A DNA stretch of 64,000 nucleotides from Chitinophagaceae bacterium BSSC1 (GTDB lineage Bacteria; Bacteroidota; Bacteroidia; Chitinophagales; Chitinophagaceae), in the NCBI GenBank assembly GCA_002256435.1, contig NKJC01000001.1, forward strand, positions 1,426,001 through 1,490,000, given 5' to 3'. Position 1 is the first letter of the stretch. Every line of letters begins with the position of its first letter. This document shows, one piece after another, positions 54,375 through 63,378 of this stretch. The position numbers and the translations under genes were made by a program. The notes under the pieces were generated by a model. That model was given only the letters and a program-made list of their open reading frames with translations. It was not told where the DNA came from and did not search any database.

Positions 54375-55157
54375 ATGATTAAACAGACCCTGATTAAAGC
54401 GGCCGAAGCTGGAGCCGCTGTAATGCAACATTATTTTAACGGCAGTTTTCAAATTTCCAATAAGGAAGGCATGAACAACTTGGTTACAGAAGCAGACCAC
54501 GCTTCTGAGAAAGCCATCTTTGACATTATTAAAGCAGACTTTCCTGACCATTATATTTTGAGTGAAGAAGCGGGAGCAATTATCCAAGACAGCACATTCA
54601 AATGGATCATTGACCCCATTGATGGCACGGTTAATTTTGCCAATGGCATTCCTATTTGTTGCGTGAGTATTGGTGTAGAACAAGATGGTAAGATGATCAT
54701 GGGTGCGGTGTACAATCCATTTATGAAGGAATTCTTTTTTGCCCAAAAAGGTTTTGGTGCCACACTAAACAGCAAAATCATTCACGTTAGCAATAAAACA
54801 GAAGTAATCAAGAGCAGCATGGTTACTGGTTTTCCATATACTTATTTAGATACCCCTAATGGTCCTTTACAGGTTTTTGAAAAACTGATTCGCAAAGGGG
54901 TTCCTGTTAGAAGATTGGGTAGTGCTGCCATTGATCTTTGTTGGGTGGCCGCTGGCCGATTTGACGGATTTTATGAGCACAAACTAAACGCTTGGGATAG
55001 CGCAGCTGGATACCTAATGGTAGAAGAAGCTGGTGGTAAAGTAACCGATTTTAAAGGCGAACACTATTCTCCTTATCAACCCCATATTATTGCTACCAAT
55101 GGATTGATCCATGATGAATTAGTAGCCATAGTAAATGGTGGTCCCGTAAACGGATAG
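54375..55157 (+). CDS. inositol monophosphatase family protein
   Basis: A 260-residue Mg-dependent phosphatase. The start at 54375 fits the family N-terminus (MIKQTLIKAAEAGAAVMQHYF). Metal-binding motifs: LVTEADHASE, EEAG in YILSEEAG, DPIDGTVNFANG and the last Asp in WDSAAGYLMVEEAGG. Acts on inositol phosphates, or on related substrates such as PAP or fructose bisphosphate in other members. Twenty bp upstream of thiL. Confidence 0.9.
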   Translation: MIKQTLIKAAEAGAAVMQHYFNGSFQISNKEGMNNLVTEADHASEKAIFDIIKADFPDHYILSEEAGAIIQDSTFKWIIDPIDGTVNFANGIPICCVSIGVEQDGKMIMGAVYNPFMKEFFFAQKGFGATLNSKIIHVSNKTEVIKSSMVTGFPYTYLDTPNGPLQVFEKLIRKGVPVRRLGSAAIDLCWVAAGRFDGFYEHKLNAWDSAAGYLMVEEAGGKVTDFKGEHYSPYQPHIIATNGLIHDELVAIVNGGPVNG

Positions 55158-55177
55158 TCAAAAACAAAAACAAGTAC

Positions 55178-56209
55178 ATGGAAGAAAGAACAGAAATAGC
55201 CGAATTAGGCGAATTTGGATTGATAGAACATTTGACCAAAAATTTTGAGATTCAAAATGTGAGCACGGTCTTGGGCGTGGGTGATGACGCCGCTGTGATT
55301 GACCATTTTGGCAAGCAGACCGTGGTTACCACAGACCTCTTGTTAGAAGGCATTCATTTTGATTTAATGTATACCCCGCTCAAACATTTGGGATACAAAT
55401 CTGTGATGGTAAACCTGAGCGATATCTATGCCATGAATGCGCAACCTACACAGATTACGGTGAGCATTGGCATCAGCAATAGGGTGAGTATGGAAGCATT
55501 GAATGAATTCTATGAAGGCATTTACCTGGCTTGTGAAAAACACGGGGTAGACTTAATTGGCGGAGATACTTCTACATCTCAAAAAGGATTTATCATTAGC
55601 ATTACTGCTATTGGTGAAGTAGCTCCCGATAAATATGTAAAAAGAAGTACGGCCCAAAAGGGCGATCTGATCTGTGTTACAGGCGATTTAGGTGGAGCAT
55701 TCTTAGGCCTCACACTCATGGAGCGCGAAAAGAAAATCTATTTAGAGAATCCACAAATACAACCCGATCTAGAAAATGAATCTTATATAGTGGGAAGATT
55801 GTTGAAACCAGAAGCGCGCAAAGACATGATTGAATTTTTTGAAAAAAATGAGATCACGCCTACTGCTATGATGGACGTAAGCGATGGGGTGAGTAGTGAA
55901 GTGATGCACCTTTGCAAACAAAGCAACCTGGGTTGTAGAATTTATGAAGAGAAATTACCCATCAACGATGAGAGCCGAAAAGCTGCTTATAAATTTGGTC
56001 TTGATCCCACCGTTTGTGCACTCAATGGTGGAGAAGATTATGAATTGATCTTTACACTAAAACAAGAAGACCACGAGAAGATCACTTTTAATGAAGAGAT
56101 CAGCGTGATTGGATATATGACTGAATTGGAAGAGGGTTGTAAACTTTTGACCAAGGGTGGTAACACATTTAATATTACGGCACAGGGCTGGAATGCCTTT
56201 CAACAATAA
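55178..56209 (+). CDS. thiL: thiamine-phosphate kinase
   Basis: A 343-residue enzyme of the PurM-like fold that phosphorylates thiamine monophosphate to thiamine diphosphate. Seen: GVGDDAAVID, VNLSDIYAMNAQPTQ, LIGGDTSTSQKGF and NGGEDYELIFT, all ThiL signatures for ATP and Mg binding. No other thiamine genes and no TPP riboswitch are seen next to it. Likely cotranscribed with the phosphatase gene upstream and the S41 peptidase gene, 9 bp downstream. Confidence 0.93.
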   Translation: MEERTEIAELGEFGLIEHLTKNFEIQNVSTVLGVGDDAAVIDHFGKQTVVTTDLLLEGIHFDLMYTPLKHLGYKSVMVNLSDIYAMNAQPTQITVSIGISNRVSMEALNEFYEGIYLACEKHGVDLIGGDTSTSQKGFIISITAIGEVAPDKYVKRSTAQKGDLICVTGDLGGAFLGLTLMEREKKIYLENPQIQPDLENESYIVGRLLKPEARKDMIEFFEKNEITPTAMMDVSDGVSSEVMHLCKQSNLGCRIYEEKLPINDESRKAAYKFGLDPTVCALNGGEDYELIFTLKQEDHEKITFNEEISVIGYMTELEEGCKLLTKGGNTFNITAQGWNAFQQ

Positions 56210-56218
56210 TTTTTAAGC

Positions 56219-57721
56219 ATGCAAAACAGAAGAATCTGCTGGCTGTTTTGCATGCTTGTTTTTTTAGTGGCCTGTGGGCCATCGCGCCAAAGTGCTTATT
56301 CCCCGCTGAATAAAAAGTCTCCTGCAATCTTACAAGAAGACGTAATGCTCTTGCAAAAAATTTTGGAAGCCAATCACCCCAGTTTGTATTGGTACACACC
56401 CAAAGACAGCATGGATCTGTATTTTAAACAGACCCGTGAAAGCATAACTGATTCTTTAAACGAGATTCAATTCAAAAATCATTTGGCATTGCTGATAGCC
56501 AAGATTCATTGTGGTCATACCACGGTGCGTTTTTCAAAAGACTATAGAAAAACTGCTACACAATTTCAGTTTCCCGCATTTCCATTATCTATTAAAACCT
56601 GGGGAGATAGTTTGGTTGTCTTAGGTGGATCCTTTTCACAAAAAGCAGTGAGCAAAAGAGGTACCATCATCACAAGTATCAATGGGAAAACCAATAAAGA
56701 AATCTTAGACAGCATCTTCCCTTATATCAGCATTGATGGTTACGCTAATAATTATCGCAGTCAATTGGTGAGTAATCAATTTGGCGCTTGGTATAAAACC
56801 ATTTTTGGACTAGACAGTCAATACATAGTGCAATATATAGACAGCACAGGATTGGCTGCTGTAGATACTTTGCGCAATTTTAATCCTGGTCTTAGACCAG
56901 GCAGAAGACCTTTGCCCATTGATAGTTTGGCGCGGGGTTTTGTAAGACCTAGCCGTAAACAAATTAGAGCAGCCAACAAGTTCAACCAACGGAGTTTGCA
57001 AATTGATACCAGTATCAACACGGCTTATATGCGGATCACCAGTTTCTCGGCACCTGGCTTGCGAAAATTTTTCAAACAGTCTTTTAAAACCATTCAAGAA
57101 AAACAAATTCCACACTTGGTTATTGACCTTAGAGAAAATGGGGGAGGCCAAATTATCAACAGTATTCGCTTAACAGAATACTTAGCCAAACAACCATTTA
57201 AAGTGGCGGATTCGGTAGTAGCCATTAGTAGAAAATTTGAATACGGTTCGCATATTAAACAGTCTTGGCTCTATTGGTTTCCCATGAATTTTTCTGCGCA
57301 TAAAATGGAAGATGGAAAAATTCATTATCGCCGTTATGAGACCAAGCATTATGAGCCCAACAAACACTTGAGATTTGACGGAGACATTTATATTGTACAA
57401 GGTGGATTGAGTTTTAGTGCAGCCACCATGTTTGCAGGAAACCTAAAGGGTCAGTCTAATGTAACCATTGTTGGAGAAGAATCTGGAGGTGGTTATTATG
57501 GCAATTCAGCAGTTCATCTTCCCACCATTGTATTGCCTCATACGGGTTTGCAAATTAGTTTGCCCATGTATAGGATTGTGTTAGCAGGAAACAGACCAAA
57601 GGGCGCGGGCGTGCAACCAGATCTTCCAATAGGTCCTTCATCAGAAGCTATTCGCAAAGGACAAGATCTTAAACTACTTCAAATTAGAAAGCTGATTCAG
57701 TCTGCAAAAATTCCTAATTAG
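56219..57721 (+). CDS. S41 family peptidase, lipoprotein
   Basis: A 500-residue periplasmic protein with a lipobox (LVAC, Cys19). After an N-terminal helical region (residues 40-110, with the IAKIHCGHTTV motif seen in this subgroup), a PDZ-like segment and the C-terminal-processing peptidase domain follow: VIDLRENGGGQ, then the catalytic Ser in GLSFSAATMFAGNLK and GEESGGGYYGN. Typical tail-specific or tricorn-core type S41 protease; substrate unknown. Its stop codon overlaps the convergent nagA stop by 8 bp. Confidence 0.87.
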   Translation: MQNRRICWLFCMLVFLVACGPSRQSAYSPLNKKSPAILQEDVMLLQKILEANHPSLYWYTPKDSMDLYFKQTRESITDSLNEIQFKNHLALLIAKIHCGHTTVRFSKDYRKTATQFQFPAFPLSIKTWGDSLVVLGGSFSQKAVSKRGTIITSINGKTNKEILDSIFPYISIDGYANNYRSQLVSNQFGAWYKTIFGLDSQYIVQYIDSTGLAAVDTLRNFNPGLRPGRRPLPIDSLARGFVRPSRKQIRAANKFNQRSLQIDTSINTAYMRITSFSAPGLRKFFKQSFKTIQEKQIPHLVIDLRENGGGQIINSIRLTEYLAKQPFKVADSVVAISRKFEYGSHIKQSWLYWFPMNFSAHKMEDGKIHYRRYETKHYEPNKHLRFDGDIYIVQGGLSFSAATMFAGNLKGQSNVTIVGEESGGGYYGNSAVHLPTIVLPHTGLQISLPMYRIVLAGNRPKGAGVQPDLPIGPSSEAIRKGQDLKLLQIRKLIQSAKIPN

Positions 57722-58805
57722 GTGTAATCACAGCTTCTATTGCTAAGGACTCATTCATGCAAACCAGGTTTGCGGGTAAGCCTGTTTCAATCAAGCCCAG
57801 ACTAGCATCACCAATGGCTTTTGCAGGAGTGGTACTCACCATGCGCAATGCGTCTTCTAAGGGAACCCCCACTTCTTTAACCAAGTTTTGTAAGCACTTC
57901 AACATGGTTAGTGCAGAGCCAGAAAGAATGCCATTGGATGCATATTTGTCTCCTTCTAAATGGTGCGGGTAAGGACCAGCTGTGGTTTCAGCAACAGCAT
58001 CTGTAATAGCAAATAGTCTTTGCCCCATTTGTTTCCAAGCAATTTTAATGGCGGCAAAATCTACATGGTATCCATCTGGTACCACGCTTGATAAAACACT
58101 TGGATGATTAAACACAGCACCCACCAAACCAGGTGCACGATGTTGCAAGGGACTCATGGCATTGAACAAATGCGTAACGGTTCCAATGCCTTTGTCAAAT
58201 GCAGTGGTGGCTTCTTCATAAGTAGCATTGCTATGACCAGCAGAAACGGTTACACCCGCTGCTTGAATGAGGGCAACAATCCCTGGTGCCAACACTTCTG
58301 GTGCAACAGTAATGATTTTGATCACGCCCTTTCCATATGCTAATAAATCCAGCACTTCTTGCTCAGAAGGTGAATGAATAAAGGATTCCAAATGTGCCCC
58401 TTTTTTGATTGGATTCAACCAAGGACCTTCTACGTGCAAACCCAAACAACCTTTTCCACCTTCAGCCCAATAAGCTCTTATAGCGTCTATGCATTGGTGA
58501 AAAACCTTGGTATCATTGGTGGCTACTGTTGCAATAAAATTAGGAGCGCCGCCCTTGCTGCAATATTCATTCAAGCGGTTAAGTGCGTCTACCTCAGGAT
58601 AAACGGATAGTAGTTTGGCGTGAGCACCATAGATCTGAATGTCTAAAAATGCTGGCGCAATAATATCGTAAAGGGGTCCTGCATTTTCAGGCAATCCTTC
58701 ATTAGGAAGTATAGCCACTATTTTACCCGCTTCCACTTGCACGGCGTGGTTCATCAGACACTGATTACCCGTATATAATTGTTTGGCCAAATAGATTTTA
58801 GACAT
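57714..58805 (-). CDS. nagA: N-acetylglucosamine-6-phosphate deacetylase
   Basis: A 363-residue amidohydrolase. The usual PGFIDxHxHG reads APAFLDIQIYGAH, so the first HxH is changed to Gln-x-Tyr-Gly, a single-metal arrangement as in E. coli NagA. Metal ligand Glu in HVEGPWLNP, His in AGHSNATYEEA and in VTHLFNAM, catalytic Asp in AITDAVAE. Converts GlcNAc-6-P to GlcN-6-P in amino sugar use and wall recycling. Overlaps the upstream omega-amidase gene by 8 bp. Confidence 0.92.
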   Translation of the reverse strand: MSKIYLAKQLYTGNQCLMNHAVQVEAGKIVAILPNEGLPENAGPLYDIIAPAFLDIQIYGAHAKLLSVYPEVDALNRLNEYCSKGGAPNFIATVATNDTKVFHQCIDAIRAYWAEGGKGCLGLHVEGPWLNPIKKGAHLESFIHSPSEQEVLDLLAYGKGVIKIITVAPEVLAPGIVALIQAAGVTVSAGHSNATYEEATTAFDKGIGTVTHLFNAMSPLQHRAPGLVGAVFNHPSVLSSVVPDGYHVDFAAIKIAWKQMGQRLFAITDAVAETTAGPYPHHLEGDKYASNGILSGSALTMLKCLQNLVKEVGVPLEDALRMVSTTPAKAIGDASLGLIETGLPANLVCMNESLAIEAVITPN

Positions 58806-59601
58806 CCGAATTGTTTTGTAAAATTTGAAATGGATCTGCGTCTTTCCAGAAGGGGAATTTGGTTCTTACTTCTTCCAAGAAATTTTTGTCTAAGGGCATG
58901 GTATGCGTGCCAACTTCATGGGTATTGGTATACAGCACCTGACCCAGTGGGTCTACCACCATACTATCGCCACTATGGTTAATCCCCTTGCCGTCTTCAC
59001 CCACTCGGTTCACCCCAATCACATAGCATTGGTTTTCTATGGCACGTGCAATGAGTAATGATTTCCATGCATGGCTTCTGCGCTCGGGCCAATTGGCCAC
59101 ATAGACCAATACATCATATTCTGGTTGATCTGTAACTTGTTGTCTGGCCCAAACAGGGAAGCGCAGGTCATAGCAAATTTGAAGATTGATTTTCCAACCA
59201 TTCACACTTGCAATTAGTCTTTTGTTTCCGTTACTATAGTGTTGGTCTTCTCCCGCAAATGCAAAGCGATGTCTCTTGTCATAATAACCATAAGATCCGT
59301 TTGGTAGCATCCAAATTAGGCGATTAAAATACTGACCCGCTTCTTCTATGATTAAGGATCCAGTTAGAATGATTTTATGTTGGGTAGCCATGGACTTCAT
59401 CCATTGAACGCTAGTTCCCTCCATGGTTTCAGCCAATTTTTCAGGTTGCATGCTAAACCCTGTTGAGAACATTTCTGGCAGCACCACCAATTGTGTGGGT
59501 TGACCAATGGCTTGAATCTGCTGTTCCAGCATCTGCAAGTTGGCCTGCTTGTCTTCCCAATGCAGGTTGGCTTGTACCAAAGTGACCAATAGTTGAGACA
59601 T
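58798..59601 (-). CDS. nitrilase-superfamily amidohydrolase (omega-amidase/YafV-like)
   Basis: A 267-residue enzyme with the Glu-Lys-Cys triad: Glu in VLPEMFSTGFSM, Lys in YYDKRHRFAF and the nucleophile Cys in LQICYDLRFPVWAR. This pattern matches omega-amidase/YafV, which removes the amide from alpha-ketoglutaramate or ketosuccinamate in methionine salvage or general metabolite repair. It is translationally coupled to nagA (8-bp overlap). Confidence 0.9.
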   Translation of the reverse strand: MSQLLVTLVQANLHWEDKQANLQMLEQQIQAIGQPTQLVVLPEMFSTGFSMQPEKLAETMEGTSVQWMKSMATQHKIILTGSLIIEEAGQYFNRLIWMLPNGSYGYYDKRHRFAFAGEDQHYSNGNKRLIASVNGWKINLQICYDLRFPVWARQQVTDQPEYDVLVYVANWPERRSHAWKSLLIARAIENQCYVIGVNRVGEDGKGINHSGDSMVVDPLGQVLYTNTHEVGTHTMPLDKNFLEEVRTKFPFWKDADPFQILQNNSDV

Positions 59602-59628
59602 ATACTTGAATTGCTGACTACAATATTA

Positions 59629-60558
59629 CTAAAACCGACAGTTGAATTGTAAGGAAAGATATTGTTGGGTGCCTACCTGTGTTTTGGTTTCTCTGGATTG
59701 ATAGACCCATGCAGCTTTCATACTGATGGCTTTTTTGGCATAGCATAAACCAATGCTTTGTTGAAAGACCCAGGGTTGAGGATCAGAGAGAATGGCATTT
59801 CCTGCATTGGCGTTTTTTACACCTTGTAAGGTTGCATTGTATTCTTGCCAGGTCCATTCGGGTTTGGCATAGATAAACCATTCTTTCTCCTGTTCAAAAC
59901 CACCATCAGCTTTTGATACCCTTGCATTCCAGAGGGTGGAGTTTTTGTTTTTTTCAAAAATGCCCAAAGTGAACATCGCGCCAGCACCAGCGTTTACAAA
60001 AGCATTGCCCCAATTGGCTTTGAATAAAGGAACCGCTTTGAATTTTTGCGTGGGTTGCCAAGATATGGGTGCATATAGTAACCCCAGATTGGCCGTGGTG
60101 GCGTCATTTACCTGATAATCCCAACCCAGAAATTTTTTGTATTTGAATAAGCTGTGATAACTGTTTTGCAAGGACTCTCCCCCGGATTGTTTGCCCACTA
60201 TACCTAGGCTGGCAGACCATCGCAGGAATCCATTGTTTTTAAAAAAACGGGTTTCTTGAAATTTTAAGTAGAGATAACCACAATAGGGTCTGTCAATTCC
60301 TTTAATTGGAATAATTTCTCTGTTCACGGGTGTATAAATCTGTTGCCCAATTTCTAGGCTATGGATCTTTTTGTTTTGTTTGCTTTTAGCGGCCCTGCTA
60401 AATGCTAGCATAAATCCATTGGTATAATAAGCATCGTGGTATTGGAGCAGAAAGGCATCATTCTCAGTGGTAAAGGACAATTCATTGCGCTGTGCTAATC
60501 CTTGCTTTGGCAGATATAATAGGGAAATGAACAGAGCCAACAGCATCATGCGGAGCAT
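59629..60558 (-). CDS. lipid A deacylase LpxR family protein
   Basis: A protein of about 309 residues with signal peptide MLRMMLLALFISLLYLPKQGLAQ; longer starts at 60594 or 60615 are possible but would overlap recX. LpxR signature: FTTENDAFLLQYHDAYYTNGFMLAFSR (Glu-Asn-Asp and the Tyr-Tyr-Thr-Asn-Gly motif near the catalytic site). The rest is an amphipathic beta-strand pattern ending in a C-terminal aromatic, as an outer-membrane barrel requires. LpxR removes the 3'-acyloxyacyl chain of lipid A in other bacteria; the activity here is inferred. Confidence 0.8.
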   Translation of the reverse strand: MLRMMLLALFISLLYLPKQGLAQRNELSFTTENDAFLLQYHDAYYTNGFMLAFSRAAKSKQNKKIHSLEIGQQIYTPVNREIIPIKGIDRPYCGYLYLKFQETRFFKNNGFLRWSASLGIVGKQSGGESLQNSYHSLFKYKKFLGWDYQVNDATTANLGLLYAPISWQPTQKFKAVPLFKANWGNAFVNAGAGAMFTLGIFEKNKNSTLWNARVSKADGGFEQEKEWFIYAKPEWTWQEYNATLQGVKNANAGNAILSDPQPWVFQQSIGLCYAKKAISMKAAWVYQSRETKTQVGTQQYLSLQFNCRF

Positions 60559-60583
60559 CAGGGAAATTTTTGTCAAGTTACAA

Positions 60584-61063
60584 TTAATCCTCATTGGAAG
60601 ACCGGATCTTGGCAATGGTGCTTTGAATCAGGTTGAGTTCAAAACCCCTTTGTAACAAAAAGCTGGTGGTCTTGGCTACTCTATTGAGGTATTGTTCTTT
60701 TTTCAGTAGTGCCCATTTACCCGCCGCCAGTTTGGCCAAACAATCCAAATAGACCCCTTCATCAATTTCTTTCATGGCCTTGCGAATATTATAAGCACTC
60801 ACCCTTTTCTGCTTTAGCGCCGCTTCTATTTTCACCCTCCCCCATTTTTTCTGTCTAAAATGGCCACCCACAAATTGTTGTGCATAGCGTTCTTCATTTA
60901 AGTAATTCTCTTCAATAAGCACAGAAAGTATGCGTTCTACGTCTGTTTTGAACAAACCCATGCCGTAGAGCTTGTCCTTGGTATCGGCATGGCTCCGCTC
61001 TGAATAGGCACAATATTGCCTGATTTTTTGCAATGCCTGCTCTGGACCCAAGTTTTTACGCAT
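60584..61063 (-). CDS. recX: RecX family regulatory protein
   Basis: A 159-residue cytosolic protein with the three helical repeats of RecX. Seen: ALQKIRQYCAYSERSHADTKDKLYGMG, LIEENYLNEERYAQQFVGGHFRQKKWGRVKIEAALKQKRV and the conserved Y-N-I-R-K-A-M. RecX caps and limits RecA filaments. recA is not adjacent in this window. Its end overlaps or abuts the LpxR gene. Confidence 0.88.
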   Translation of the reverse strand: MRKNLGPEQALQKIRQYCAYSERSHADTKDKLYGMGLFKTDVERILSVLIEENYLNEERYAQQFVGGHFRQKKWGRVKIEAALKQKRVSAYNIRKAMKEIDEGVYLDCLAKLAAGKWALLKKEQYLNRVAKTTSFLLQRGFELNLIQSTIAKIRSSNED

Positions 61064-61159
61064 TAAAATAGTTTGACGTTGGTATATAAGAACATTATAT
61101 TTGTAAGGACCTCCCTACTGTTAGTTCCGTTTGCAAATTAAACCAATAACGCAAGTAGT

Positions 61160-61570
61160 ATGAGTGATGTTCGCCACAATGTTTGTTTAATTGACGATGA
61201 CAAGATTTACCAGTTTACCGCTAAAATGATTTTAGAGGCCACTGGCCTGACCCATAGTATCAAAACTTTTTTTAACGGACAAGAAGCTATTGATTACCTG
61301 ATTAGTCCTGAAAACCAGATTCCCGAAAACCTTCCTGATGTCATTTTCCTAGACATTAATATGCCCGTGATGAACGGTTGGGAGTTTTTAGAGGCTTTCT
61401 CACTTTTCTATAAAGAGCTACCTAAGCAGATTGTGGTCTATATGGTGAGTTCTTCGGTAGACGAAAGCGATATTCAAAAGTCTAGAACCTATGAACCCGT
61501 TACGGATTATGTGATTAAACCTATTAATAAAGACAAGTACCGAGAACTGCTTTCTGTACTAGCTAATTAG
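61160..61570 (+). CDS. single-domain response regulator
   Basis: A 136-residue receiver domain without an output domain. Acidic pocket in NVCLIDDDKIYQ (Asp-Asp), phosphorylatable Asp in VIFLDINMPVMNGWEF (about residue 64), Ser in VSSSVDES and the Lys of DYVIKPINKDKY. CheY-like members of this type in Bacteroidota act in phosphorelays with hybrid kinases; no kinase gene is next to it. Confidence 0.92.
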   Translation: MSDVRHNVCLIDDDKIYQFTAKMILEATGLTHSIKTFFNGQEAIDYLISPENQIPENLPDVIFLDINMPVMNGWEFLEAFSLFYKELPKQIVVYMVSSSVDESDIQKSRTYEPVTDYVIKPINKDKYRELLSVLAN

Positions 61571-61664
61571 GTTTTTCTTCCATATCAATCCACAACTCAT
61601 TCACATTAACAGAAATCTGCTGAGAATCATCCATTTCTAATGGTGGAATATTAACATTTTACAG

Positions 61665-61672
61665 TAGGTTTG
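61665..61672 (+). promoter_or_regulatory. candidate -7 box for dnaN
   Basis: TAGGTTTG matches TAnnTTTG and ends 22 bp before the dnaN ATG. A properly spaced -33 TTG is not evident. Confidence 0.4.
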
Positions 61673-61694
61673 TTGCCAACCTAAATTCTGCAGA

Positions 61695-62810
61695 ATGAAA
61701 TTCATCGTCTCTTCCTCTTCCTTGTTAAAACACCTGCAGCAGATCAGCGGTGTCATCAATGCCAATACGGTATTGCCCATACTGGAAGACTTCCTTTTTG
61801 AAATTGAGGACAAAAAATTGAATGTGGTAGCCACCGATCTTGAGACCGTGATGCGCGTACAGATGGACGTGGAAAGCAAGGCCAATGGAAAAGTTTGTAT
61901 CCCTGCAAAAATTCTCTTGGATACCTTGAAGAATATTGCCGAGCAGCCACTTACTTTCAATATTGACAAAAACTTTGCGGTTGAAATTACCAGCGATAAT
62001 GGTAAGTATAAAGTGATGGGGGAGAATCCAGACAATTTTCCAAAAGAACCCGCTGCTGATGATACTACCGGTTTCAACATGTCTAGTAGCGCTTTGCTAA
62101 CTGCCATCAACAAGACTTTGTTTGCTGTGAGCAGTGATGACCTAAGACCCGCTATGACTGGTGTATTTTTTGAATTAACCAAAGACGGGGTTCAGTTTGT
62201 TGCTACAGACGCACACCGTTTGGTTCGTTACAAACGCACTGATACCAAGGCTAGCAAAGTAGATAGCTTTATTGTTCCAAAGAAGCCATTGAACTTGTTG
62301 AAAAATGCTTTGCCTGATAACGAAGACGAACTTACTGTGAGTTATAATGGCAACCACTTATTTGTGCAGCATGGTTCTACACAAATGATTTGCCGATTAA
62401 TTGACGCACGTTTTCCTGATTATAAAGTTGTGATCCCAACTGACAATCCTTATAAATTGATTGTGAGCAAGGCCGATTTTCAAGGAGCCCTGCGCCGTGT
62501 AAACGTATTCTCTAACAAGAGCACCAACCAAGTGGCATTGAATATCAGCGGTAGCGAATTGCAATTGGCCGCTCAGGATGTGGACTTTAGTTTTGAAGGT
62601 AACGAACGCATGAACTGCCAATACGATGGTGAAGACCTTCAAATTGCATTCAACGCCAAGTTCTTGATTGAAATGCTCAACGCAGCAGACACAGATGACG
62701 TGAAGATGGAATTATCTACTCCTACTAAAGCTGGTCTGATCAAGCCCACCGAACAAGCAGAAGGCGAAGACCTACTCATGTTGGTGATGCCATTGATGTT
62801 GAATAACTAG
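61695..62810 (+). CDS. dnaN: DNA polymerase III subunit beta (sliding clamp)
   Basis: A 371-residue clamp of three similar domains: MKFIVSSSSLLKHLQQISGVINANTVLPILEDFLFE opens the first, AVSSDDLRPAMTGVFFEL with DAHRLV the second, and the C-terminal MLNAADTDDVKMELSTPTKAGLI with the final MLVMPLML the third. It rings DNA as a dimer and holds the replicative polymerase. dnaA is not adjacent here. A strong terminator follows. Confidence 0.96.
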   Translation: MKFIVSSSSLLKHLQQISGVINANTVLPILEDFLFEIEDKKLNVVATDLETVMRVQMDVESKANGKVCIPAKILLDTLKNIAEQPLTFNIDKNFAVEITSDNGKYKVMGENPDNFPKEPAADDTTGFNMSSSALLTAINKTLFAVSSDDLRPAMTGVFFELTKDGVQFVATDAHRLVRYKRTDTKASKVDSFIVPKKPLNLLKNALPDNEDELTVSYNGNHLFVQHGSTQMICRLIDARFPDYKVVIPTDNPYKLIVSKADFQGALRRVNVFSNKSTNQVALNISGSELQLAAQDVDFSFEGNERMNCQYDGEDLQIAFNAKFLIEMLNAADTDDVKMELSTPTKAGLIKPTEQAEGEDLLMLVMPLMLNN

Positions 62811-62826
62811 AATTCCAGATAAAAAT

Positions 62827-62864
62827 AAAAAAGCGGCTGTCTCAAAATGAGCAGCCGCTTTTTT
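62827..62864. terminator. bidirectional terminator between dnaN and higA-like gene
   Basis: A 13-bp perfect stem (AAAAAAGCGGCTG / CAGCCGCTTTTTT, loop of 12) flanked by A and T runs works as a Rho-independent terminator on both strands, between convergent genes. Confidence 0.9.
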
Positions 62865-62879
62865 ATGATATTGGTGGTA

Positions 62880-63173
62880 TTATTTTTTTAAAGCTCTAGC
62901 AACAGATAAGTCATGTCTTACTTGTAGGTTCATCCATGTTTCGGCAGAAATATCCAAAAGGTCTTGCAATTTTAAAGCTAGGCTTGCAGATATATGGCGC
63001 TTACCTTTAAATAACTCACTTAAATGACCGGGGAAAATACCCAAGTCATTTGCGAATTGAGATTTAACCAAGTTTCTAGATTCAATTTCATCTTTCAGAA
63101 TCTCACCAGGATGAATGGCAATAGCCGAATAAATGGGTTTGCGTTTAATTGTAGTTTTTAATTCTTTTACCAT
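62880..63173 (-). CDS. HigA-like antitoxin, XRE helix-turn-helix
   Basis: A 97-residue DNA-binding protein of the HigA/VapI type: HPGEILKDEI at the start of the domain and the HTH LVKSQFANDLGIFPGHLSELFKGKRHISASLALKL. Such antitoxins bind their operon operator and neutralise a RelE/HigB RNase encoded just upstream. Here no full toxin frame exists upstream: only a 10-codon start (MEVVFIKFTN) and stop are readable about 40 bp before the ATG. So it appears to be an orphan or the survivor of a broken pair. Confidence 0.85.
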   Translation of the reverse strand: MVKELKTTIKRKPIYSAIAIHPGEILKDEIESRNLVKSQFANDLGIFPGHLSELFKGKRHISASLALKLQDLLDISAETWMNLQVRHDLSVARALKK

Positions 63174-63300
63174 TTTTTTACTTTTAATGATAATCAGTTA
63201 GTTCGTGAATTTAATAAACACTACTTCCATATTATAAAAATATAGCGTGCTTGTTCATCCTTATACTAGAATCATTTTATGAAAGTAAAACAAATTTAGC

Positions 63301-63321
63301 ATTTACCAAATTTTGGTAAAT
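63301..63321. promoter_or_regulatory. 21-bp inverted repeat in divergent gap (candidate operator)
   Basis: ATTTACCAAA, one T, TTTGGTAAAT: a perfect 10-bp inverted repeat. It lies between the divergent higA-like and desaturase genes and could be the autoregulatory operator of the HTH protein. Confidence 0.45.
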
Positions 63322-63378
63322 TAATTGAACTGGCTAAAGCCGATTTGTTTGTATATTGAAGCCTAATCGCTTGCAGCC

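Noticed and set aside
61571..61660. Short minus-strand frame ending in VNVNELWIDMEEKPN beside the response regulator
   Set aside because: Only about 23 codons from an ATG with no start signal; it overlaps nothing recognisable and may be chance.
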